Source of the DNA: Pseudoips prasinana
Lineage: Eukaryota; Arthropoda; Insecta; Lepidoptera; Nolidae
Assembly: GCA_951640165.1 (NCBI GenBank)
Contig: OX621266.1
Location: 8,928,001-8,992,000, forward strand
Reading direction: 5' to 3'
DNA: 64,000 bases
Shown: in pieces, positions 42,801-50,498 of the stretch
Numbering within the stretch: position 1 is the first letter of the stretch
How the letters are laid out: each line of letters begins with the position of its first letter
Position numbers and translations under genes: made by a program
The notes under the pieces: model-generated
The model's input: the letters and a program-made list of their open reading frames with translations, nothing else
Database searches by the model: none
Told to the model about the DNA's origin: nothing

Positions 42801-43046
42801 TACTGCCGCTGATACCCAGCCCTGACCACTCGAGACATTCTCAAGGCCAGGGCCACCAGCGGCAGGCCGCGAGATTAAGGCCACCGAGCCGTTTAGATCC
42901 CTGGCCCAGTCGTTACTGGATGGAACGAAATACGGCTCGGCAACCACTGCCACATTTATCAACCACTCTGCCATGCTCTGGACTAAAAGATCCTGGGCAC
43001 TGGCACAGTGGTTGATGTTGGTTTGGAGGAAGCGCAACGGGGCCAT
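39900..43046 (-). CDS. ORF2 of element T: intact endonuclease-reverse transcriptase
   Basis: A 1048-residue protein starting at the ATG of TAATG (43044-43048). The endonuclease has FLQTNINHCASAQDLL, VAEPYFVPS, LGDFNAKSAAWGS, SIVDVTFASP and MSDHRYIRFD. The RT has APGPDGIPGRV, YRPIVLLDEVGKLFE, QFGFRQGCSTVDAI, SLDIANAFNTLP, GVPQGSVLGPLLWN and YADD at residues 662-665. The C-terminus has CHHCGDAEDTAHHTLALC and a basic tail. There is no RNase H. It shares the layout of the S proteins but differs at many positions, so it marks a separate lineage in the same niche. The frame is fully open and all motifs are present; with the S6 ORF2 it is one of two apparently working SART-type ORF2s here. Activity is inference. 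Confidence 0.93.
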   Translation of the reverse strand: MAPLRFLQTNINHCASAQDLLVQSMAEWLINVAVVAEPYFVPSSNDWARDLNGSVALISRPAAGGPGLENVSSGQGWVSAAVGDLSVIGVYFSPNRSLADFEGFLVELGTAVDRCNPRPVICLGDFNAKSAAWGSPIADARGDELEEWALVKGLLVLNRGSINTCVRQRGGSIVDVTFASPTIARRVLGWRVEEGVETMSDHRYIRFDLSTHTFDAPARGTLNADGPRWALGQLNREVLLEASIVQAWVSAPDRPVDINGEAEWFRDAATQLCDAAMPRVRRRHIRRQVYWWSEEVAQLRRACVAARRQYARHRRRRRRTQNAAAREAELYEGYRAAKKALQLSISRAKTLAREELLSTLDRDPWGRPYRMVRGKLRSWLPPLTQSLQPQLLREVVVALFPDREGQFAPASLATSVENDDVPEVTREELRAAVHRLQAKNTAPGPDGIPGRVWVLALRALGPRLRRLFSACLERGQFPQQWKTGKLVLIRKEGRPADSPSAYRPIVLLDEVGKLFERVIADRLVQHLTAIGPDLAENQFGFRQGCSTVDAIMRVRALREEAVSRGGVVLVVSLDIANAFNTLPWSSIRSALEYHQVPIYLRRIIGAYLAERSVIYPGRSHWSRREMSCGVPQGSVLGPLLWNIGYDWVLRGDLPPCVSVTCYADDTLVMAWGKTHREAALLGTAGVAQVVRRIRQLGLEVALHKSEALYFHGPRKAPPAGSYITVGGVRIGVEKSMRYLGLILDGRWDFGEHFRRLVPKCVAAAAALSRLLPNVGGPNASCRKLYLGIVRSMALYGAPVWGETLAARNIRELRKPQRVMAVRVIRGYRTISFEAATLLAGSPPWDLEARVLALLYKWRRDSFEQGLRPALREIEAQRSELHVSMVDEWRARLAQPSAGHATIVAVRPVLEGWLERRRGALTFRLTQVLSGHGCFGKYLRLIGREQTPECHHCGDAEDTAHHTLALCPAWVEQRRVLVATLGVGGLSLSAMTQSMVDSETAWNAIVSFCEEVMAAKEAAERERDLTSTLPTRARRPGRRRARVADLRPP

Positions 43047-43973
43047 TAAGAATGGTCCATCTCAACTTCCTCCACTCGTCCAGACGCAGCCCCATCTGAA
43101 GTTGCAGTCGGACGGTTAGCCTGCGGCTGCTGCCGCAAGGGACCAGAAACCCTCTTTTGCACCACTTTTGGCGCCTCGCAGACTCTGGCACCCACCCGGT
43201 GGTCAGCAGGCTTGCCAGCTGCCTTGCACAGGTGACAGTGCGGTGCTGCTGTGCACGTGGCAGCTCTGTGACCGGGTTTGCCGCAACGGAAGCAAAGCCC
43301 ACTGCGGTCCACACCCGCTGAACAACGGGCGCCCACATGTCCCTCGGCCTGGCACCGGTAGCACCTCAAAGGTTTGGGCTGCAGGAGCTTAACCTGCGCA
43401 GACACCCAACCCACGAGAAGTTTCTGGCCCACTAATTTCTGAGCTGCTGCAGCAGGACAGCTGAAGACGGTTGACCCCATACCATCAAAGCCCGGGGTGA
43501 TTACTCCAGGCTTTACCTGGTCGATGGAGCAACCTCCGGCCTTCGCAACGGCCTCTTTCAACTCAGCGACTCCAGTGGAATCCTCCAGGCCCGTGACACG
43601 CAAGTCGACGCATTTGACTGGTCTTGAGACTCGGACATCTTCCGCCGACAGTGTAGAGGCCAGCCTGTCTCTCAAGGCGTCAGCTTTTGCGTCACTGTCT
43701 TCACCGGAGACCTCCAAAAGTCGGGCTCCAGTGAGGGTCAGCTTGCAGGAGACACTCTTAATACCCAAGTCGCTGAGTACTATATCCGCTTTCGCTTGAG
43801 CTAGCAACCCGGCGTAAGTAACGCCCCTTTCTGCCGCTTCGGGCTGCAGTGTCAGCACAACGGCGGCCGACGTAGGGGTGCGCAACTGGGCCATCGTCTT
43901 CCTCTCTTTTTCTGCGGCTGCTCTTCTCGTTTTCGAGCTTGAGCAGCCTTTTTTGCAGCCTTCTTTTTTGCAC
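43046..43973 (-). pseudogene. ORF1 of element T, N-terminally truncated
   Basis: About 309 codons remain, open from the 5' break to the TAATG. They show a basic Lys/Arg start, TSAAVVLTLQPEAAERGVTY and VSCKLTLTGARLLEVSGE (matching the equivalent part of S ORF1), a VTGLEDSTGVAELKEAVAKAGG region, then CYRCQAEGHVGARC, CFRCGKPGHRAATC and CHLCKAAGKPADH knuckles. The first Met inside is at KTMAQL; the real start codon is lost. The N-terminal repeats and coiled coil of S-type ORF1 are not present. Confidence 0.85.
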
Positions 43974-43982
43974 AACCTAACC
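43974..43982 (+). repeat. Telomeric repeat remnant AACCTAACC
   Basis: It lies between the 5' break of T and the poly(T) of S9. Confidence 0.92.
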
Positions 43983-44433
43983 TTTTTTTTTTTTTTTTTT
44001 TTTTTTTTTTGTTTGCGCTGGGAAAAAATGCGTTACGCATACCCGCCCATTGGGGGATGGGCGGGTTATGTGGGACTCTCCGGCTAGCCCGGCATACCCA
44101 CTAAAATAACCCAGCGGCACTCCCGCATCGTCTATTTGGAGGAGGACTGGGAAACCGGCACAGCCTTTACGTCCAGTCCCCCACCGACGACCGCCCGCCT
44201 TTACAGCGGGGCCCGCACGCCCCTCCCAAAGTGGAGGGGCCCGGAAACGACCGTGAGTGCTCGGCCGTTCCCGCCCGACGAGGGTGGTGATAAGTGCAAT
44301 GCGAGCGAAGGCGCCCCCACGCCTGTCGCCCGCTAATCACCACCAGAAGGAGGGAGGCGACGATCGTACAACCGCCGTCTCCCACCCCTTCTCCGCCGGC
44401 GGAGCGGCGGCGCGAGAGGATCATCCTCCCGCG
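43983..44433 (-). mobile_element. SART-like element S9, extremely 5'-truncated
   Basis: It has a T28 tract (43983-44010), the CCCAGCGCAAAC end variant, the 3' UTR and about 100 bp of ORF2. At about 44433 it meets a BEL/Pao remnant with no telomeric repeat; this is the right edge of the telomere-type block. Confidence 0.9.
44333..44433 (-). pseudogene. ORF2 tail fragment of S9
   Basis: The fragment gives only the last 33 or so residues of ORF2, the basic RRRRRGG-type tail ending PPSGGD with its TAG stop. It has no functional domain. Confidence 0.85.
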
Positions 44434-44823
44434 GACATACTACAATACCCCCTCTCATTTTCTGACTGGACGACCGCTCTTTTTTAGTGCCATACCCTCA
44501 GGTGGCTGAAGCCAACATTACCCGGCTAGATCGTTGGAAACGAATTCAGCATACAAGGCAACACTTTTGGAGGCGGTTTCATAATGAATATGTTTCTCTG
44601 CTGCAGGCAAAGTCAAAATGGTTTCATTCCAGAGGCGAGCTGAAGCCAGGTTCCTTAGTCCTGATTAAGGACAAGACGGCACCACCACTACTGTGGCCCC
44701 TGGGTCGGGTCACGGAAACCTATACCGGCGTGGACGGAATCACTCGAGTGGCGAAGTTGAAGACGAAGAGAGGCACTATTCGTCGCGCTTTCAACTGCAT
44801 CTGCCCTCTTCCTTTAGAAAATT
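44434..44823 (+). pseudogene. BEL/Pao LTR-retrotransposon integrase C-terminal remnant
   Basis: The frame TPSHFLTGRPLFF, followed in another frame by NITRLDRWKRIQ, HFWRRFHNEYVSLLQ, KPGSLVLIKDKTAPPLLWPL, GRVTETYTGVDG and AFNCICPLP, is the pattern of the integrase C-terminal domain of BEL/Pao elements (DUF5641 type): HFL-GRPL, a WQ-type helix, LVLIKD-PPL-WPLGR and a final CPLP. A frameshift near 44487-44510 (IPSGG then TGA) breaks it, and the upstream part is cut by the S9 junction. The call rests on recognised motif order. Confidence 0.8.
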
Positions 44824-45099
44824 GAAGTTCCTTCAACCCGGGGAATATGTCATCGCCTAAGCTACCTGTAGCAGCGCGGAATGGTGGGGCCGTGGTCTGC
44901 GTCCCCGCGCCCGCCCCCGCACCCGCCCCCGCACTAGCCCTCACGTTGCGCCAGCTTTGGTCTCTGCTGCACTTACTTGCCTTCCACGCGAGCCAGGGAA
45001 CGGGCACGTCTTATTGTTGTAAACTCGACCAACTGTTATCAATATACCTATTTTATACAGTCCACTGCTTTTATTGAGAACACCCGTTAGGGCCTAAAC
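44824..45099 (+). other. Possible LTR remnant after the BEL/Pao fragment
   Basis: GAAGTTCCTTCAACCCGGGG follows the integrase stop, then about 250 bp with a (CCCGCACCCG)-like GC-rich tract and a TA-rich end. In BEL/Pao elements the 3' LTR follows here, so this may be part of it. No second LTR is present to prove the limits. Confidence 0.35.
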
Positions 45100-45576
45100 A
45101 CATAAGTAATACAAACTTTGGGACATCATTCCCATGCATCCCAACAAATCCGAGAATGAGAATAGATTTGTTTTTCCATCTAGAATCAACTAAAGTTACC
45201 GAGCATTCGTAATAATGTAACACTTTAAATAAAAGTAACAAAGCCTCACCTGTGATCAAAGCTTACCAACACGAGATGACGCTTCCTACATTATCTCTCC
45301 TTTAAAACAAATGATACAACCAATATTCAGCAGATCTTCCACTCTAATTACACCAGAAACGATGCTCGCTTCTAAAACTTCTATAGGACTCCTGAAACCA
45401 CACTCAAAACTTCTGAAACAACTTTTTCTTTTCGTTCGCGTCTGGCGCGAAGCGCCGCCATTCCCTGACAGTTCTCCATATTGCCAAAATGCGTCCTCAA
45501 TTACGACACTTCCGGTCAGTCTCATTAATTAAATAAATGTAATCTGCATAATCACATAAAAATAACTAGTTAATCT
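45100..45576 (-). repeat. Dispersed 477-bp repeat, copy 1
   Basis: It is nearly identical, without net indels, to 50022-50498 in the same orientation. A 79-codon minus-strand frame (45286-45525, MRLTGSVVIEDAFWQYGELS) is open in both copies. It contains a GGCGC-GAA-GCGCC hairpin. I do not recognise the family; it could be the end of a transposable element or a duplicated exon. Confidence 0.85.
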
Positions 45577-46616
45577 TCTATCAAAACGACAGTTAGTATT
45601 ATATTAAACATATAAATTTATTAATACATTATCCATTATTGTATATGAATAATAAGTAGCTGTTTTGTGAACAATCCTTTTTCCCAGTAATTCTATAACT
45701 GTTCCCATTGGTCGATTTCAAGATTAGAGAAGGGACTAATCTTTATAGTATCTAGTGATGTCCCTATATGTAAATTATTACGATAATTGAACTAATGTTA
45801 AGCTTGTTCCACACATATTTGCATCGATTAGTCTAAATTTGATAATCAGGCATAATACAAATTAAAATACTATAAATCAGCTGTTATATTTTGTTTCATT
45901 TAAAAGATATTTTGCAACACGCCAGCTAAATTATAGTACAATTAGCTGGACGAAGGATATGCGAATGATCTCAACGTGACGAGCCAGTATGGTTAGTTAC
46001 AGCTCCCCCGCTCAATTTTTCAAATGTTAAACTTAAACCCAGTCTAACATGAGGAAAATTGGTCCCTATAACTTGATATAGTAACTTAAACAAAATAAAT
46101 TTAATTATTCTAGTTTATTAGAGTTGAAACTGGAAGTTCAGCTTTGATGTGTGAGTAAAATGAGTCCACTTGTAGACAATCCCCGCAAATCAGAAATGTT
46201 GATTCATATACACTGTCTCGTATACCCATAAATTATACACACAAGCCATTTAAATCCTCAAGAAGTACTTGGTTGTGAGTCAAGCAAACGCTAGCCGTTC
46301 AAAATACATCAGTTCTCCGTTAAGAGTCATTTACTACCACTCCGGAGATCCGCATGCACTTTCCCTCGGAGGACCCAAAATTGTCGTGAGCATAATCCAA
46401 CAGATACACAAATTTACAATGCAAACCCTCAACACCTAATTCACGAAGACAAACCCACAAATAAGACTAGATGTGCAGTGTAAATAAATTATAGATTGTG
46501 TGAAGGGGCCAACGAAAAAGCCATTGATAATAAAATTAACTGATAGATTATGTATAGTGGAATTTTTTATTCAACACATTTTTTAGAGCTATTGGATACA
46601 TAAATATATATTACTA
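45577..46616. other. AT-rich intergenic stretch
   Basis: I see no gene, RNA or clear repeat. Short GC-richer pieces near 45990-46070 and 46330-46400 may be old transposon fragments but cannot be assigned. Confidence 0.4.
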
Positions 46617-46775
46617 AACTGCAAAAAAGGATGTGGAGCGTCTTGCGGATGCAGAAAAATTGGTCTGCTTTGAAATAGTACCTGTGGAACGTGCAGTGGA
46701 GATAACTACCAAAATAGCCCTCCAATTCAGCCAGAAGATGTTGAATGTGACAGCGACTCCGACATTGAGTCATGA
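46617..46775 (+). pseudogene. Cysteine-rich CXC-type domain remnant
   Basis: Translated from 46617 it reads NCKKGCGASCGCRKIGLL, stop, NSTCGTCSGDNYQNSP, then an acidic end DVECDSDSDIES and a stop. The Cys spacing resembles the tesmin/TSO1 CXC repeat found at the C-terminus of many insect proteins, some transposon-linked. The TGA at 46671-46673 replaces what would be a Cys (TGT) codon. No upstream coding part is visible, so it is probably a degraded exon or pseudogene fragment. Confidence 0.45.
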
Positions 46776-48009
46776 ATAATAATATTATATTTTAATAATA
46801 ATAATAGTACAATTTTATATAATTTGTAAATATTTTATTAAATAAATGGCAATTTTTTACTCTAAATTAAATTATTTTTAAATATGGACCCAGTGGTTTC
46901 AGCTGTGCGTTGATCGATCAGTCAGTCAATTTCTGCTTTTATATATATAGATGAGTGAGTGATGAATTTTTGAAATAACGTATTGAACTACTGACAGAAA
47001 TAGGAGGCCAAAGGTTGGGGTAAAATACGTGCTCTTTTGGATTTAGATCTGTTACTTTGTCATCCATCTCAGATGTCATTCGGATTCAAGCACTCAGTCC
47101 AATCTACACATACTGTCTGTATCCTTGATTTCCTACATTTTCCTCCGACCCCATTCAATGTTCGGACAGTTTGCTTTGAGGAAATCTTAATGAAATTCGT
47201 GATTGCCGTAGGCCATCTTTACACAAGTACCTTTTAAATGCTTGACGATTTTCCTCTGGTAATAAATGTGTTTCACATTTATAATTACTTATTTGGCGTT
47301 TACAGTCAATGTATATAGCCTCAATGGTCCTGATTAATTCGTTTTATTCCACATTACCTACTTTGTTGGTCGGTAAACATTTTAACTTGTGATAAAATAT
47401 ATATCCTATGATACTCATAAATAACGTGGCTTATTATTGGTAAAAGTGTTCAAAATTGGTTCAGTAGATCTAAAGATTACCCCCCTACAACCTCACCAAC
47501 TCTCAATTTTTACGTCTCCATAATGTTATATTCTCTTGTTTACATTCTATTGAATATGATCCTACAGTATCTAAAGTGCGTCCGTAGGCAGCCATTCGGA
47601 TCCACCCAACAGTAGGACCTTAGGATATAAGACATGCGGCTAGAACGTTACGCCTTGTGAGTTTAGAGACTATTGTATGTAAATACCATTCCGCAACATA
47701 AGCCGCTATTCAAACGTTATTAATTTGGCATTTCCAATAGATATAAGAGTACCAGAGAGTCCCAGATTAATTGTTGCTGATAAGTAAACATTATCTGAGA
47801 AGCTAATTCTGTTGCCGTGATGATATCTTTTGTCTCCCCCAACACATATTGGTGTCCATCCGTTTTCCGGACTATATGTTTAGATTTACTGTCATTATAT
47901 TTTCTGTTTGACTTTTGCTTAGATTTACTGTCATTATATTCTTCATACATGTTCGCCTGTTTATGGAAGTCAATTTTATTTTTTTATTATTTATCTGTTC
48001 TTTTGTTAT
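46776..48009. other. AT-rich intergenic stretch
   Basis: No gene supported. CGTTGATCGATCAGTCAGTC followed by TTTTATATATATAGATG at 46907-46953 looks like the end of a dispersed lepidopteran repeat, a weak call. A 22-bp sequence ending TTACTGTCATTATATT occurs twice, at 47880 and 47919. Confidence 0.4.
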
Positions 48010-48819
48010 AGAAGTACCTGTTGTCAACACATCAAGCCAGGATACGACAATGAAAATCTCCAACTCTGAACCAGAAATTTTTAAGTAGCAGTAAAACTAA
48101 ATACATCTCTTGCTAAAATAAAACCTGCTGTAAGTGAAATTTGCAAGGACGATTCGGAGATAAAATTGGATTCCAAAGTAGTGAAGGCTAATAAAATTGA
48201 GCCAAAACTGTCATCTCTCTATAGTGAATACGGCAATCTGAATTGTTATGTTGCGTGTACACGTCTGACCAAACGCGAGTTAGATCAGAACTTCTGCAAT
48301 GATTACCATAAAATGCAATTTATATGTGACATATGTCATTTACGATTTAATTATATAAATAGTTTGGTAACACACATCCGTTCACATACTGACGATAAAC
48401 TTTTTAAGTGTAATGTTTGTCAGATTCAGTTTAAGTTCAAGAGTCAGATGGAGAATAATATGGTGACACACGCTATAATAGGCCATTTAAATGTCTTATG
48501 TGTCTAAATAGTTTTAAGACGAAATATGCGTTGGCTAAACATAAAGCGATTCACACTGGAAAAAAACGTTTTGAATGTAATACTTGTCCAGAGAAGCTTT
48601 AACGCTAGGGGTCACTTGGTGAAACACATTCGCACTCACACGGGTGAAAAACCTTATAGATGCGGTTTCTGTGAAAGAAGTTTCAATAAAATCGGTGACT
48701 TGAACCACCACATTCGTGTACACTTAGATATAAAACGTTATAACTGTCAATTGTGGCCTACTAGTTTCCGCGATGCTTATATGTTGAAAAATCATATTTT
48801 CATAAGACATATAATGTGA
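48010..48819 (+). pseudogene. C2H2 zinc-finger protein pseudogene
   Basis: Several C2H2 fingers can be read over three frames: FICDICHLRF...HIRSH, FKCNVCQIQF, then in a second frame FKCLMCLNSFKTKYALAKH...IH and FECNTCPEKL followed by a stop, then in a third SFNARGHLVKHIRTHTGEKPY, RCGFCERSFNKIGDLNHHIR and a degenerate last finger (NCQLWPTSF). The linker TGEKPY is the canonical finger-to-finger linker. Frame changes near 48480 and 48590, and stops upstream (48080s), mark it as decayed. A normal gene would encode a DNA-binding regulator with a longer finger array. Upstream, TTTTGTTATAG before 48011 could be an old 3' splice site. Confidence 0.75.
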
Positions 48820-48859
48820 AGTGTGTTTTTCTAGTTTCAGTGTAAGGCCTGGTGGTAAA

Positions 48860-49062
48860 GAATAATAAAGACAACTCCCCCACTAGGGTATCTAATCCCT
48901 GTGTCACGTGGTACTTTACAAACATATAATAGGCGGACTCAAATAATATTCAGACTCAGAACAACTATTAATGAGTCTCACGAATAGTTGTCCGGCGCGA
49001 GACTCGAACCCGTGACACGAAGCGGCGAGGCGAATGTCTAGGCCGCTGCGCCATACGTGCAG
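48860..49062 (-). mobile_element. tRNA-derived SINE
   Basis: On the minus strand a tRNA-like head carries an A box TGGCGCAGCGG (plus 49043-49053) and a B box GGTTCGAGTCT (plus 49000-49010) with normal spacing. It is followed by a tRNA-unrelated body with an ACAACTATT/AATAGTTGT inverted repeat (48961-48991) and a short tail TCTTTATTATT. These are the RNA polymerase III promoter elements expected of a SINE. A target duplication was not found. A free tRNA gene is excluded by poor stem pairing and the body attached. Confidence 0.7.
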
Positions 49063-49456
49063 TACTTTTTGATGATTGTAAATTATTTGAAGCAGTAAAG
49101 TGTACCTATTATTTAAAAAATAATAGAATACATATTTTACCTTATTTGCCGTTGAGTGTTTGTGTAAAAAGGGAAAATAAATAATACAGGTATTTTCTTA
49201 TTCCACATCAAGGTTATAACTGACACGTGTTAAGGCTTAAAATCGAACGTCCTTCAAAATCTAAAATCAATCCTCATTTGTTTCGGTAAGAATATTCGTA
49301 TATTTGATTATAGAAGAGCGGAAACTCATAACACAGGCATATATTCTTCATCATCATGAAAAGAAAGAGTATTTCTTTAATTAAACCTTAAGTGCATGGC
49401 ATAGATAAAGAAATATATTATTTTCTTTTCTTTATCATGTCATGTCAAATTATACT
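49063..49456. other. AT-rich intergenic stretch
   Basis: I see no gene or recognised repeat. Confidence 0.4.
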
Positions 49457-49667
49457 GTCATGTGTAAAATTGTATTACAATAGAAAATAACGCATTCTAA
49501 ATAATAAACGTTAAATGTCTAATATAACTATATTTTATACCTATTCATAGGACATCGTTGGCATTTAAAATAAAACAATGCGTTGCTTTCTTTCCAAAAG
49601 AAACGACATTTAACGTTTATTATTTAGAATGCGTTATTTTCTATTTTAATACAATTTTACACATGAC
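49457..49667. repeat. 63-bp near-perfect inverted repeat with 85-bp loop
   Basis: The arms at 49457-49519 and 49605-49667 are reverse complements with one mismatch (left arm ...GTAATACAATTT when read in complement, right arm TTTAATACAATTT). The right arm runs directly into the RT fragment below. Confidence 0.9.
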
Positions 49668-49836
49668 GGGTTTTCGAAGAGGAATGGGATGCACGGATCA
49701 GGTCTTTTCTCTACGAAGCATAGTAGAGAAGTTTTTGGGCAAAAGCCAAAAGGTCTACTGTGCCTTCGTAGACTTAGAAAAGGCATACGAAAGAGTGTTG
49801 AGGAATGAGCTATGGTCGGTAAAGACTATACATTAG
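49663..49836 (+). pseudogene. Non-LTR reverse transcriptase fragment
   Basis: About 50 codons read GFRRGMGCTDQVFSLRSIVE and then VYCAFVDLEKAYERVLRNEL. This matches the RT segment with the first catalytic Asp (FVDLEKAYDRV in RTE/CR1-like elements). It has no neighbours of the same element, no YADD part and stops soon after. A short, old transposon scrap. Confidence 0.75.
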
Positions 49837-50021
49837 TTATATGGTTATAAAGGATTACCTACTATTAACCCAGTGAATAACTCAGGTATTTTTAATTAGA
49901 AGTTATTATATTAATTACTATCTAACATTGATAGCTTTCATTCAATAATAAATACAATTCTGGTTCTATCGTCTAGTTACTTTAAACATAAAATTAGTTT
50001 TAAAGTATTTGTCTTATAAAT

Positions 50022-50498
50022 ACATAAGTAATACAAACTTTGGGACATCATTCCCATGCATCCCAACAAATCCGAGAATGAGAATAGATTTGTTTTTCCA
50101 TCTAGAATCAACTAAAGTTACCGAGCATTCGTAATAATGTAACACTTTAAATAAAAGTAACAAAGCCTCACCTGTGATCAAAGCTTACCAACACGAGATG
50201 ACGCTTCCTACATAATCGCTCCTTTAAAACAAATGATACAACCAATATTCAGCAGATCTTCCACTCTAATTACACCAGAAACTACGCTCGCTTCTAAAAC
50301 TTCTATAGGACTCCTGAAACCACACTCAAAACTTCTGAAACAACTTTTTCTTTTCGTTCGCGTCTGGCGCGAAGCGCCGCCATTCCCTGACAGTTCTCCA
50401 TAGTGCCAAAATGCGTCCTTAATTACGACACTTCCGGTCAGTCTCATTAATTAAATAAATGTAATCTGCATAATCACATAAGAATAAATAGTTAATCT
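50022..50498 (-). repeat. Dispersed 477-bp repeat, copy 2
   Basis: It lies 4922 bp downstream of copy 1 (45100-45576), collinear, with a few substitutions. The 79-codon frame is also open here (50208-50447). See copy 1. Confidence 0.85.

Larger units (their letters stand above)
39551..43973 (-). mobile_element. Second SART-like family, element T, 5'-truncated in ORF1
   Basis: It has a T28 tract (39551-39578), then a 3' UTR unrelated to that of the S family (starting ACGTGGGGAAATCC on the plus strand), an intact ORF2, TAATG and most of ORF1. The 5' break at about 43973 abuts AACCTAACC. It has the same orientation, target and coupling as S but a distinct sequence. Confidence 0.9.

Noticed and set aside
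2491..44433. Head-to-head telomere fusion
   Set aside because: All pentamer remnants read CCTAA on the plus strand; a fusion would show a switch to TTAGG.
48880..48905. Mitochondrial 12S-like piece (complement contains GGGATTAGATACCCTAG)
   Set aside because: Only this short match is present; the surrounding sequence belongs to the SINE body and shows no rRNA continuity.
48990..49062. Functional tRNA gene
   Set aside because: A and B boxes are present but the acceptor and other stems do not pair well and a SINE body and tail follow.
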